A stretch of DNA of 25,882 bases from IMG/VR virus record IMGVR_UViG_3300020474_000094, positions 1 through 25,882 of that record. The stretch is one strand, 5' to 3'. This stretch comes from a virus. Shown here in pieces: positions 1 to 7,772 of the stretch. The first letter of the stretch is position 1. The number at the start of each line of letters is the position of its first letter. The position numbers and the translations under genes were made by a program. Under the pieces are notes generated by a model. It saw only the letters and a list, made by a program, of their open reading frames with translations. It had not been told where the DNA came from and did not search any database.

Positions 1-100
1 CCACTAGAGTTGTAATAGTTTGTGCAACTTCTGACATATTATCAAAAGTAATTTGATTATGCGCTCGGCCTAAAGTGGGTATAAAAATCTGATCTATCAT
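1..100 (-). CDS. Partial glycosyltransferase, TET-associated (TAGT)-like, N-terminus
   Basis: The first 33 codons of a gene run off the left window edge. Its ATG at 100-98 overlaps the TGA of the preceding gene in an ATGA junction, so the two are translationally coupled. The visible start contains IFIPTLGRAHNQ at residues 5-16, followed by a short hydrophobic strand. As far as I recall the family, an I-P-S/T-x-G-R-x-x-N-Q opening is typical of the phage TET/JBP-associated glycosyltransferases proposed to add sugars to modified bases in DNA. Only the N-terminus is visible, so catalytic residues cannot be checked; another GT-A-type nucleotide-sugar transferase is possible. The product would act with the glycosyltransferase immediately upstream. 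Confidence 0.55.
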   Translation of the reverse strand, partial: MIDQIFIPTLGRAHNQITFDNMSEVAQTITTLV

Positions 101-1074
101 ATCGCATTATCCATTTTTTTCTTAAATTCGTGATAGTATTCGTCCTCTGATAACAGCACTTGAGAATATCTAGCACGATACTCATATAATCTATATTCAA
201 AGTTATCTTTATCTCTTAGTTCTAATATCTTCTCATATAGTTCATCAAACTCTTGTACTCTCTGCCATTCAGTTATATTATACTTACCAAGTATATCATA
301 GTCTCTCCACACAAATGGTATCATACCTATAGATAAGGCCTCTGGATATCTTGATGTTGTTGCATATGGGTCTATCCAATTAAAACATAATGTACTTCTT
401 GCTGGTTCTAGTAGTGGATATAGTTGTTTCCAATCCTTTATCCATGAAGCCTGTCGTTTTACTCCACTAGGAAATCCCCCTACCATTACAGTAGACAAGT
501 CTGAGCGATATATTTTTCTTATTGTCTTTTCTCTATCGTTACCATGTTTCATACGACCCCAATAGGCAAAATCTGTTGTCTTTTCCAAATCAAACATATC
601 TGCAATTGGATTCTTTAAAGTCTGAATAAAGTGATATTTCATACCGTGGATATTTCCACTAAAATCTATTTCATCTATTGTAGTAAACTTTTTAATATTA
701 GGTAAATAACTACGATATAATTCCTCTGTATCCCCTCTGTCACTTCTAAACATGATTACAGTTTTATCTTTAAAAAAAGGTATTATTGTATCCATATGAC
801 TTTGTGATTTTGCAAGGTCTTTAGGATTCATCTGCAACTCACCATGATACCTAAACTCTGAATCACTAGGTATGACAATTACATCTGCCCACTCTATATT
901 CTCTGGCGTTCTTTTAGGTCTACTTTTATCAAATGATACATTATATGTTCTATATTCATGTTGTGGATTTGCTTTCATCCACTTGACATAGTTCTCAAAG
1001 AAACTATCTAGGACAGTTTCTAATGGCCCATTATATTTGACGTTACTTCTTAATCGTGCTATACATATTTTCAT
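97..1074 (-). CDS. GT-B-like glycosyltransferase (possible DNA glycosyltransferase)
   Basis: A 325-aa protein opening with a Rossmann-type strand (MKICIARL) and a second strand ending in DVIVIPSDSE at residues 64-73. The C-terminal half carries YWGRMKHG (171-178) and a TSRYPEALSIGMIPFVWRD block (240-258). This resembles the donor-sugar-binding region of GT-B enzymes, where a conserved R/P-E-A-L-x-x-G-x-I-P-F-V-W stretch contacts the nucleotide sugar. The overall arrangement (late E-A/L-x-x-G-x-I-P-V-F-W block, then a helical tail) recalls T4 alpha-glucosyltransferase, but I cannot align it reliably. The gene starts in an ATGA overlap with the nuclease gene upstream and ends in an ATGA overlap with a second glycosyltransferase. 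The substrate could be phage DNA, a protein or the cell surface; the neighbours make DNA attractive, but that is inference. Confidence 0.6.
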   Translation of the reverse strand: MKICIARLRSNVKYNGPLETVLDSFFENYVKWMKANPQHEYRTYNVSFDKSRPKRTPENIEWADVIVIPSDSEFRYHGELQMNPKDLAKSQSHMDTIIPFFKDKTVIMFRSDRGDTEELYRSYLPNIKKFTTIDEIDFSGNIHGMKYHFIQTLKNPIADMFDLEKTTDFAYWGRMKHGNDREKTIRKIYRSDLSTVMVGGFPSGVKRQASWIKDWKQLYPLLEPARSTLCFNWIDPYATTSRYPEALSIGMIPFVWRDYDILGKYNITEWQRVQEFDELYEKILELRDKDNFEYRLYEYRARYSQVLLSEDEYYHEFKKKMDNAI

Positions 1075-1592
1075 AACAATTTCTCCGAAAGATCATCTAT
1101 CAATACTAATTCAAAAGTAATACCTTGTAATGCAACTTGTTTTTTAAGTTTTTTACACCTTTCAATTAAAGCGTAAATATGTTTTTTACCTCTTGAACTT
1201 ATTTGTCCATTATAATCATACACTAACCACATCTCATCACCATAACAACTAGACACTAGATTCATAAAAACATGAGATAATTTATCAAAATGCGATTCAA
1301 CATTCCCTAATTGTTTACACTCAACATGAATTTTTCTATCAGGCATAACTATTTCAAAGTCTCCTCTTCTATCTAAACCAAAGTGACATTTGAATTTTGG
1401 TTGTTTATTAATAATACGCCCATTTCCTACTATTTTAGAATAAACAATCTCTTCAAACATTTGTCCAGATTTAGCAGCTGATTTACCAGCAACTGGTCTT
1501 AAATCTGTTATGAATTGTTCTCCAAATAAATTATTTTGAATATCAAGATCTTTTTTAAATCTATCATTAACTTCTTCTGCTTTCATAAACAA
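1071..1592 (-). CDS. PD-(D/E)XK superfamily nuclease
   Basis: A 173-aa protein with the layout of a restriction-endonuclease-like fold: a helix with KSGQMFEE (41-48), then GDFEI with Asp78, then VECKQ with Glu91 and Lys93. This gives the D...ExK active site plus the adjacent Gln94 common in the superfamily. It probably cuts DNA with a divalent metal; the specific substrate (Holliday junction, host DNA, recombination intermediate) cannot be told. I keep the TTG at 1592 as start because a full AGGAGG (plus-strand 1602-1607) lies 9 nt upstream, whereas the in-frame ATG at 1586 would be 15 nt away. The ATG gives a protein two residues shorter. It lies directly after the DruA-like gene, whose stop codon overlaps this Shine-Dalgarno, and overlaps the glycosyltransferase by ATGA. 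Confidence 0.7.
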   Translation of the reverse strand: MFMKAEEVNDRFKKDLDIQNNLFGEQFITDLRPVAGKSAAKSGQMFEEIVYSKIVGNGRIINKQPKFKCHFGLDRRGDFEIVMPDRKIHVECKQLGNVESHFDKLSHVFMNLVSSCYGDEMWLVYDYNGQISSRGKKHIYALIERCKKLKKQVALQGITFELVLIDDLSEKLL

Positions 1593-1601
1593 TTATCACG
1601 G

Positions 1602-1607
1602 CCTCCT
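1602..1607 (-). promoter_or_regulatory. Shine-Dalgarno AGGAGG selecting a TTG start
   Basis: A perfect AGGAGG on the minus strand lies 9 nt before the TTG at 1592-1590 and 15 nt before the first ATG of the nuclease gene. It overlaps the TAG stop of the upstream gene. The spacing argues that TTG is the used start. Confidence 0.55.
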
Positions 1608-2718
1608 ACCTTATTATATCAATCTTATCCATAGTGTCTTGATTCCAGACCTCTAGTTCTCTACGAACTTTGTCCTCTCTAATCATTTTAATGTATCTTT
1701 TAGTAGAAAGTTTTTTCCACCATTTAATTATATTATCAAGTTCAAATCTATCATAGTTTTCGGCTTTTGTCAAGGTATTTGTTTCTCCTAGTAAAACTTC
1801 TCTAGCATTCTCATACCCATATGTTGACATGTAAAATCTTTTTTGTGTAGTTACTTCCCCTGCTTTATTCATTGCATCTGTAAATAGTTGATATGCTTTT
1901 GTATCATATTCTTTTAATGATGACTTAATTGTTCCTACCATCTTGGTCTGCATTTTTAGTTTTCTACTTGATGCACCTTTATGTATTAGGTCTTCACCAC
2001 CGTTTCTTTCGGTAAACCAATCTCTCATTTCCATATAGATATCTTCTCCAAGTGTCAATAGAAACTTAGATTGTGTATCGCCTTTATATCTCAAATATGG
2101 TCGCATACCATCATACATAGATGCACCTTTAAGATTACCATAGAGAGATGTAGTTTCAAATAGACAAAACTCTGTATCATACTTCTTGTTTAACATACGT
2201 CTAGTTGCATGAGAACAACAAATGGCTGCAAGTAATTTACCACCAAGATAGTTATATCCAAATGGTTGTGCAGGCACAATATTAAATCCCATAATAGCAC
2301 GTTTGTTAAAAATATCTAAATCTGGAACACCCCCAAGGAAATCATTTCTAGGTTTAGAATTAATTAGTGGACTACCATAACGAATAAACCCTACAATAGT
2401 ATTTGTAGTTGTTTCTTTCACTACAAGTTTCAGTGTCTTGCCTGGGTTCTCATCTGGTGAGAATGATGCAGTTTTTTCTAATAAAGTATCAAACACCTTC
2501 ATAGGTATTTCTACAACTTGAAAATTCATGTCCTCTGGATGCATATCAAAGTCTTGAAACAAATCATCTTCAATAGACATGCCAGGCAATGGTGATGGAA
2601 TATCTTTAACTCGTTCTATCTTTCTTGCACGAAAATAATCATCAATACGATTAAAATCCTTAAAGTATTGCATTAATTTTGTAGCAGCATATATTGAATC
2701 TTGTTTATTTAATATCAT
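1606..2718 (-). CDS. DruA/DUF4338-like protein of unknown function
   Basis: A 370-aa protein whose central region has a recognisable architecture: FNIVPAQPFGYNYLGGKLLA (145-164), then CLFETTSLYG (185-194), then KGASMYDGMRPYLRYKGDT (197-215). DUF4338/DruA-type proteins show the same order: strand, V-P...L-A-S-R-L-L, a strand ending in E-T-F-V, then G-T-x-Y-x-A-x-N-W...G-x-T. The match is in pattern, not extended identity, and the fold is often compared with GNAT acyltransferases. DruA itself belongs to the Druantia anti-phage system; here the gene is phage-borne and replication-linked, so a defence role is not implied. It overlaps the gp43 stop (ATGA at 2718-2715) and is therefore probably translated from the gp43 transcript. 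The N-terminal ~130 residues and C-terminal ~100 residues show nothing I recognise. Confidence 0.5.
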   Translation of the reverse strand: MILNKQDSIYAATKLMQYFKDFNRIDDYFRARKIERVKDIPSPLPGMSIEDDLFQDFDMHPEDMNFQVVEIPMKVFDTLLEKTASFSPDENPGKTLKLVVKETTTNTIVGFIRYGSPLINSKPRNDFLGGVPDLDIFNKRAIMGFNIVPAQPFGYNYLGGKLLAAICCSHATRRMLNKKYDTEFCLFETTSLYGNLKGASMYDGMRPYLRYKGDTQSKFLLTLGEDIYMEMRDWFTERNGGEDLIHKGASSRKLKMQTKMVGTIKSSLKEYDTKAYQLFTDAMNKAGEVTTQKRFYMSTYGYENAREVLLGETNTLTKAENYDRFELDNIIKWWKKLSTKRYIKMIREDKVRRELEVWNQDTMDKIDIIR

Positions 2719-5204
2719 AGAAAATCCATTAAGTTACCTTGTTGGCCATATGTTCTATCCACCGTCCATTTAAGTTTGGATACAATAAAGTTTAGTGGTT
2801 CAACAAATGACTTTTCAAATTGTTGTTCATAGTCAATCATACTTTGCAATTCAAACTCTTTAGGCATCTTTGTAATAAATGAAATAGAACTTGATTGGTG
2901 AGCATTTGGTATTCTTAAATGTAAGAATTTAATTTTATCCCCCTCTTGAATATAAGGATATTTGTTTACTAGTTTCTTTTGTTTGAGAAGATGATTATAC
3001 AGAATTGCACCTTTACAATGAATGGGCGCTCCTTTGGCAAACAGTGAACTAGGATCACTCCATTTTGTCAAACCGTTTACACTTCTGGGATAAGCGATAT
3101 CTTCTGGTGGCATATTCATAAACTCTTCTCTAAAGTCTTGTATAAACTTATTTAGCATTTTTTCATCACCACTCATGATGATTTTCAACCCTTCTTTAAT
3201 TTTGTTTCTACAAGGTTCAGGCGTAGAAGATTTAACTGCTTCAATGCCCATAATCTTTAGTTTTGGTTCTTGATAACGAACCCCCTCATTATCCCACACA
3301 TTAAGAATATATCTTTTCTTTGCTGTCCAGATACCCTTATCTGCAATAACCTCTCTAGACATCTCCATCTTTTGTTGATATGCTTTCGTATAAGTAGCGA
3401 GTTCTTGATAACATTTACTAATATATGGTTCTATCTTATCTTTTGCAATTGTATTAAGAAAATCAATTGGACTAGATGGATTAAACTTGTCTACCAACGA
3501 ACCAAATGTCACATAGATAGAATCTGTATCAGAGGCAACTACATAATCTTGATTATCAGTTTTCATCAAATCATTCATATAGTCGTTAATCTTATTTTCA
3601 ATCCAACGAATAGATAATTGTCCAGAGGTTGTAACTGCCTCTGCCATCGCAAGAGAATAATATCTAAAGTATTGATTACCGATTGCACCATAAGCACTGT
3701 TTAGTGCAATCTTTCTTGCCATCTGAATATTATCATACTTAGAAATCTTTTTAAGTAGTTTTGGTTCTTTAGTATTTTCGTATTCTTGTTTTGCCTGTAA
3801 CATCTTCTTCTTGAACACAACACGATCATTATACATATCTTCCATCAACTCTGGAAGAAAACCTTTTATGTTTGTTTTGAACAATGCACCATTAGGTGTC
3901 ATAGTAGTATTTTTAAATATAGATGTATCAACTTCTTTGTTTAGAAGTTTATCTACTTTCATACCTTTTACTGTATCCAGAGATTTTAGGGTTTCTGGGG
4001 ATATGTTATATTGCATCATTAGGTGTGGATACAATGAGTTCAAGTCAAAAGACATAACCCATTTGTGTTCACCAACTATAGGATCTTTGACATATGCACC
4101 CTCAAACTTTTCTGCCTTTTCTGAATGTCGTTTCTGTGGAATCACAATGTTCTTTTTCTTTAGATAATTGTAGATTAGAACATCCCAATATTTAACCGAA
4201 CCAAGAACATCCATGTAATTAACTTTGGCTTCATATGCCATAGTCAAACACAATTCAATAAGTCGCATCTTATCTTCAATACGATCAACTAGTTCCACAT
4301 CAAGAATGTTATAGTCAATAAAAGATTGAAAGTCCTTTGTATACCACTCGCTGAATGTTTCATATGGATTTGTATCTTTCTTCTGCCCAAGTTCTACATA
4401 TGCAATATGTGTAAGTGCATATGACTCTTGACTTGTATATGTAAACTTGTGATACAAGTCCAAGTAATCTAAATGAGCAATACCCCTAATATCATAGAGT
4501 TGGTGTTTTCTACCACTATTATAAACTTCTTTATCTTGAACCATACGCCATGGTGATAATCGTTTTAGTTCATCTTCGCCAAATAATTGTTTCATACGAT
4601 TACATAAGTAAGGTATATCAAAAAATTCTGTATTCCATCCAGTTATGATATCTGGTGGACTTTTTTCCCAAAAGATAAGAAACTCTTTAAGTAGATGTAT
4701 TTCACTTTCACATTCAATATAAGTTACATCATCACGATCATTGGTATATTTACCAACACCCCAAACGATAATCTGTTTATTTGAATGGTTCTTTACAGTA
4801 ATAGAAAGAAATGGTTCTGCCGCTTCTTGTGGATTAGGAAAACCATTCTCACATTTAACCTCTATATCAATTGTGTATATTAAGATGTGATCCAAATCCC
4901 AATTTACAGCATTTGGATATTGTTCTGCAAGATATGTATATGGAAATTGATTTAATCCTAATACTAAATCTTTTTGATTTTCATATTGTTTTGCCCACTC
5001 CTTTGCATCTTTGATATTATCAAATTTGATTGGAGCTGCATTACCACCAGTAAGAGTCTTGAAACCACTTACCTTTTCACAAGGTGTATACAAAGTTGGT
5101 TGATATTTAACTTTACGAACTTGCCTTTGACCGTTTACAACTTCTCTAAGAAAAAGTTGGTTTCCCCATTGCAAAATGTTTGTATAAAAAGTATTCATCA
5201 TCAT
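2715..5204 (-). CDS. 43: DNA polymerase, family B (T4 gp43-like)
   Basis: Replicative DNA polymerase with proofreading exonuclease, 829 aa versus about 900 in T4. All motifs are present: Exo I DIE (Asp113, Glu115), Exo II GWNTEFFD (189-196), Exo III YNILD (Tyr298, Asp302), motif A DLNSLYP (387-393), motif B around KIALNSAYG (498-506), and motif C SDTDS (Asp559, Asp561). The last residues, GNLMDFL, resemble the C-terminal clamp-binding tail of T4 gp43. Three consecutive ATGs open the frame (5204, 5201, 5198). The Shine-Dalgarno is poor, and a sigma70-like promoter sits so close that its predicted start falls on the ATGs. The gene is followed without gap by the DruA-like gene and is preceded by its own promoter, so it can be expressed apart from the regA-rimK run. 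Confidence 0.97.
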   Translation of the reverse strand: MMMNTFYTNILQWGNQLFLREVVNGQRQVRKVKYQPTLYTPCEKVSGFKTLTGGNAAPIKFDNIKDAKEWAKQYENQKDLVLGLNQFPYTYLAEQYPNAVNWDLDHILIYTIDIEVKCENGFPNPQEAAEPFLSITVKNHSNKQIIVWGVGKYTNDRDDVTYIECESEIHLLKEFLIFWEKSPPDIITGWNTEFFDIPYLCNRMKQLFGEDELKRLSPWRMVQDKEVYNSGRKHQLYDIRGIAHLDYLDLYHKFTYTSQESYALTHIAYVELGQKKDTNPYETFSEWYTKDFQSFIDYNILDVELVDRIEDKMRLIELCLTMAYEAKVNYMDVLGSVKYWDVLIYNYLKKKNIVIPQKRHSEKAEKFEGAYVKDPIVGEHKWVMSFDLNSLYPHLMMQYNISPETLKSLDTVKGMKVDKLLNKEVDTSIFKNTTMTPNGALFKTNIKGFLPELMEDMYNDRVVFKKKMLQAKQEYENTKEPKLLKKISKYDNIQMARKIALNSAYGAIGNQYFRYYSLAMAEAVTTSGQLSIRWIENKINDYMNDLMKTDNQDYVVASDTDSIYVTFGSLVDKFNPSSPIDFLNTIAKDKIEPYISKCYQELATYTKAYQQKMEMSREVIADKGIWTAKKRYILNVWDNEGVRYQEPKLKIMGIEAVKSSTPEPCRNKIKEGLKIIMSGDEKMLNKFIQDFREEFMNMPPEDIAYPRSVNGLTKWSDPSSLFAKGAPIHCKGAILYNHLLKQKKLVNKYPYIQEGDKIKFLHLRIPNAHQSSSISFITKMPKEFELQSMIDYEQQFEKSFVEPLNFIVSKLKWTVDRTYGQQGNLMDFL

Positions 5205-5209
5205 GTTCC

Positions 5210-5238
5210 ATTGTATAGTAAAATGTGGGCATTGTCAA
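5210..5238 (-). promoter_or_regulatory. Sigma70-like promoter P1 for gp43
   Basis: The -35 box TTGACA lies at 5238-5233, followed by a 17-nt spacer starting ATGCCCAC and a -10 box TACAAT at 5215-5210 (five of six to consensus). An AAAAGAC tract precedes the -35. It lies in the 39-nt gap before gp43. It is one of six look-alike promoters in the window (others at 11540, 12051, 13422, 15786 and 21559). The predicted transcription start (about 5203) coincides with the first ATG. Confidence 0.7.
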
Positions 5239-5243
5239 GTCTT

Positions 5244-5480
5244 TTATTCAAATAAAGTTTCTTTTTGTTTTACGGTTGGAAAGTAGATATTGATCATTTC
5301 TAATCTATCATGTGCGGCAGATAGTTTATCTAGTTCTGCCATAACTGCTTCTGTAACATCTGAATGTTCTCCAATACCAGCAGGCATAGTTTGGTATACG
5401 GCGATATTTGCCTTATGTACTTCTATTTCACCTTCAGCCTGCTTCTTTGCAGCTAAAATAATTTGTTCGCCAACTTTCAT
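5244..5480 (-). CDS. Hypothetical small protein
   Basis: Not recognised. A 78-aa, mostly helical and charged protein starting MKVGEQII and ending KETLFE, without cysteines, membrane segments or known motifs. I chose the ATG at 5480 because TAGGAG lies 6 nt before it; the ATG at 5486 directly abuts that Shine-Dalgarno and would add two residues. It lies between the RimK-RimB fusion and the gp43 promoter, 9 nt after the former's stop, and is presumably co-transcribed with it. The alanine/glutamate-rich middle (AAKKQAEGEIEVHKANI) suggests a helical bundle or coiled coil, but no function can be assigned. Confidence 0.7.
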   Translation of the reverse strand: MKVGEQIILAAKKQAEGEIEVHKANIAVYQTMPAGIGEHSDVTEAVMAELDKLSAAHDRLEMINIYFPTVKQKETLFE

Positions 5481-5489
5481 TTTCATCTC

Positions 5490-6950
5490 CTATGATTTGA
5501 TTTTTTTTGGTAACTCGTCCTCATCGTTACTATCCCCTCTTTCAATCCAATCCGATAGGACGAATCTTCTGTTTGGATTGACACTAACTTGAAACAAAGT
5601 CATAAGTCCTCTGTTAGCAAGAAAGTTACTTCTGGAATCTTTTGTTGTAAGTCCTACTGGGCAATCTATGTACTTTCTATTATTGAAAGTGATGTTGACA
5701 TTAACGATTGGTCTTTCGTCTATTTTACCAACATGTTCTGGTTTAGACACACCTTGTAAGGCACTTGTAAATTTCTTTCCACCCTTTTCCCACCGTACAG
5801 TTCTACCAGAAACATCAATTTTATCTACTACAAACATTGATGCATGTGTTCCATTTCCAGTATCAAACTTTGCTCTTAGTGGGCCATATCCTTCTACTTC
5901 AATTCTTTCTACATATCCACTTTCTGTGGAAAATGAGTTTCTACGATTGTTTGAATCCATTACAAAGTCTAGTAACTTATCTACAATCTTAGATGGTTTT
6001 GCTTCTCCTATGTATGCATTATTATCTGACTCTGTATCAGTAGCATCATATAGTGCAAAGTTAGAACCAATACCAGCAGAACCATTACACTCTAGAATAT
6101 ATATTTTTTTACCAACAAGTGCATGATCCACTCCAACAACATATGCACCTACAGAACGGGCAGCTCTTAAAATTACATCTCTTTCATCATCTGATAATTC
6201 ATGTGCTTCAGTTGTAGCGCCTCTATGTCTATTTGAACGAAAATCATCCTTTGGACGTATTCTTTTTGTTGATGCAAGTATCTTACCACCGACTACTATT
6301 GTTCTGATATCATAATCAAATTTTAAGTATTCTTGTATTAAAAGTTCTGCATTAAACTTCCAGAGTGATTGAATATTCGATACTAAACTTTCATAAGAAT
6401 CTACAATAGAAACACCAATACCTTGTGTTCCAGTAATTGATTTAATAATCATAGGAAACTTTTCACCAACTCTTTCAAGTGCATCATCTAAAGATTTTTC
6501 ATTTGATACAATTGATGTTTTTGGTGTAGGTATACTATTTCTTTCAAATGATAAAAACGCTGACATTTTATTATCACAAGTTAACATACCTTCTTTGTTG
6601 TTAATCATGAAAGAACCAGCTTTCTCAAAAGATGTCAAAAGGGCAATACCAATCTCATCTTCTAGAACACCAGCACGAACAAAACATACAGTTTTTCTAG
6701 TATTAAATTCTACTACTTTGTCATTACCATCTACATTAGATACAGTAAGAAGTCCAGTTTCTAAATCGTTTTTATTAATCCACGCTTGACGAACATTAAT
6801 AATGTGACATTTAATTTTTCTTTTGTCACACGCTTTTTGAATTAAATTGCTTACCAGTTCTGGTTTTTTAGATTTAACTTTGGTTAGAATTGCAACTTCG
6901 ATATCAGTATCAATTTTGGCCTCAGTAAAAAAATCGGCAAATTTTTCCAT
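5490..6950 (-). CDS. RimK-like ATP-grasp ligase fused to RimB/retropepsin-like domain
   Basis: A 486-aa two-domain protein. Residues ~90-330 form an ATP-grasp ligase of the RimK type: glycine-rich loop TGTQGIG (173-179), QEYLKFDYDIR (206-216) and metal-binding LECNGSAG (286-293). RimK adds glutamates to the C-terminus of ribosomal protein S6; related ligases act on other substrates. Residues ~345-470 look like the RimB/"ATP-dependent zinc protease" family with a retropepsin fold: RAKFDTGNGTHAS with DTG at 363-365, then ERPIVNVNI, then NRGLM and a hydrophobic RFVL near the end. In bacteria RimK and RimB are separate proteins with opposing activities on S6. Here both halves are in one frame, downstream of regA (18-nt gap, GGAG about 8 nt before the ATG). 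An N-terminal ~90-residue domain precedes the ligase. Substrate unknown; the ribosome is a plausible target. Confidence 0.8.
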   Translation of the reverse strand: MEKFADFFTEAKIDTDIEVAILTKVKSKKPELVSNLIQKACDKRKIKCHIINVRQAWINKNDLETGLLTVSNVDGNDKVVEFNTRKTVCFVRAGVLEDEIGIALLTSFEKAGSFMINNKEGMLTCDNKMSAFLSFERNSIPTPKTSIVSNEKSLDDALERVGEKFPMIIKSITGTQGIGVSIVDSYESLVSNIQSLWKFNAELLIQEYLKFDYDIRTIVVGGKILASTKRIRPKDDFRSNRHRGATTEAHELSDDERDVILRAARSVGAYVVGVDHALVGKKIYILECNGSAGIGSNFALYDATDTESDNNAYIGEAKPSKIVDKLLDFVMDSNNRRNSFSTESGYVERIEVEGYGPLRAKFDTGNGTHASMFVVDKIDVSGRTVRWEKGGKKFTSALQGVSKPEHVGKIDERPIVNVNITFNNRKYIDCPVGLTTKDSRSNFLANRGLMTLFQVSVNPNRRFVLSDWIERGDSNDEDELPKKIKS

Positions 6951-6968
6951 ACACCATCTCCAAGGCTT

Positions 6969-7391
6969 TTAAATTTCTTTTGGTTCTTCTTTTTTCTTAC
7001 CAATATTATATTTTGTCTCCAAAATCCATTCATTTTTTTCTTTGAATGAAATTATTTTAATCTGACTTAATGGTGCCACTGGTTCGATTTCACCCTTTAC
7101 TGTTACAAGACCCCAATCACTTAATAGTTTGCCGATTGTGTTTCGTCTTGCGATATCATTCTCACTTAGATTAGTTTCTTTACCATCTAAAGCAAAAAGT
7201 TCTTTAAAGTGTACTAAGTAATACTTACCTTGTTTATGTAAAATATGACACGATTGATAGAGTTTTCTATCTTTTCTACTTGCAACTCCAATTCTAGATA
7301 ATGTTTCTCTGACTTTGAGAAAATCGTCTGGTTCTTTCAAGACGATCTCTAGCATATCATCTTGTTTCCAATTCAGTTTAACCTCTTCCAT
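6969..7391 (-). CDS. regA: RegA translational repressor
   Basis: T4 RegA homologue. RegA binds around start codons of early phage mRNAs, including clamp and clamp-loader messages, and blocks ribosomes. The stretch LEIVLKEPDDFLKVRETLSR closely follows T4 RegA, as do LYQSCHIL, KYYLVHFKE and the C-terminal IISFKEKNEW...TKYNIG. The protein is about 140 aa versus 122 in T4 because ~12 residues precede the T4-equivalent Met (MLEIVL at 7355) and a short Lys/Glu tail follows. I start at the ATG at 7391, which has AAGGTGG about 8 nt upstream; a GTG at 7400 is also in frame, and the ATG at 7355 has only a weak ribosome site. The start overlaps the end of gp62 by 14 nt, as expected for a coupled replication operon. 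Confidence 0.93.
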   Translation of the reverse strand: MEEVKLNWKQDDMLEIVLKEPDDFLKVRETLSRIGVASRKDRKLYQSCHILHKQGKYYLVHFKELFALDGKETNLSENDIARRNTIGKLLSDWGLVTVKGEIEPVAPLSQIKIISFKEKNEWILETKYNIGKKKEEPKEI

Positions 7392-7770
7392 TTTTTCCAC
7401 CTTTTTTCAAACTATCTTTAATAGTCTTTATCTGTTCATCATTAAGTATACTTAGAGCGGATTTTGCCTTTTCATTACTATATCCATAATACTCTTTTAC
7501 ATACTCTAGATCTTTAAGTTTACTTGCTTTCAACCAAGGATTAAATCTTTTCCGTGGTCTAAGACTATTTAGTAAAAAGTCAAACTGCAACTTATTATCT
7601 AGATGATGTTGGCGGTTCATCTCATTAGTAAGATGAATGGTTTCTGGGTCTAATAAACACTTATTTACGACAAAGGCTGGATATTTCTTTTCCCAAGCCT
7701 CGTCTGGTGTGTCCATTAGTTTTTCTTTGGTATAGTTTATAGCATTTAAATACTCTTTTAATTCATACAT
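7378..7770 (-). CDS. 62: Clamp loader small subunit (gp62-like)
   Basis: Assigned as gp62, which with gp44 loads the sliding clamp. The protein is only 130 aa against 187 in T4, as I recall for marine T4-like phages. Visible features are the YPAFVVNKCL stretch (~30-40), NEMNRQHHLD in the middle, a basic RPRKRFNPW patch (~72-80) and a lysine/glycine-rich tail. Sequence identity to T4 gp62 is too low to see by eye. The call rests on position between gp44 and regA (the T4 order is 45-44-62-regA) and on similarity to what I remember of marine gp62 proteins. The ATG at 7770 has AAGGA about 8 nt upstream and lies 2 nt after the stop of the interposed 2OG oxygenase gene. Confidence 0.8.
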   Translation of the reverse strand: MYELKEYLNAINYTKEKLMDTPDEAWEKKYPAFVVNKCLLDPETIHLTNEMNRQHHLDNKLQFDFLLNSLRPRKRFNPWLKASKLKDLEYVKEYYGYSNEKAKSALSILNDEQIKTIKDSLKKGGKNGRG

Positions 7771-7772
7771 GA

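Noticed and set aside
1760-1790. TTGACA with a loose -10 inside the DruA-like gene
   Set aside because: It lies within a conserved-looking coding stretch, lacks the AAGAC flank and intergenic setting, and single TTGACA hits are expected by chance.
3270-4167. Plus-strand open frames inside gp43 and many similar ones elsewhere
   Set aside because: They are antisense shadows of strongly supported minus-strand genes, with compositions of reversed coding sequence and no recognisable motifs or ribosome sites.
6640-6670. TTGACA inside the RimK-RimB gene
   Set aside because: Coding context, no matching -10 at 17 nt and no gene start downstream.
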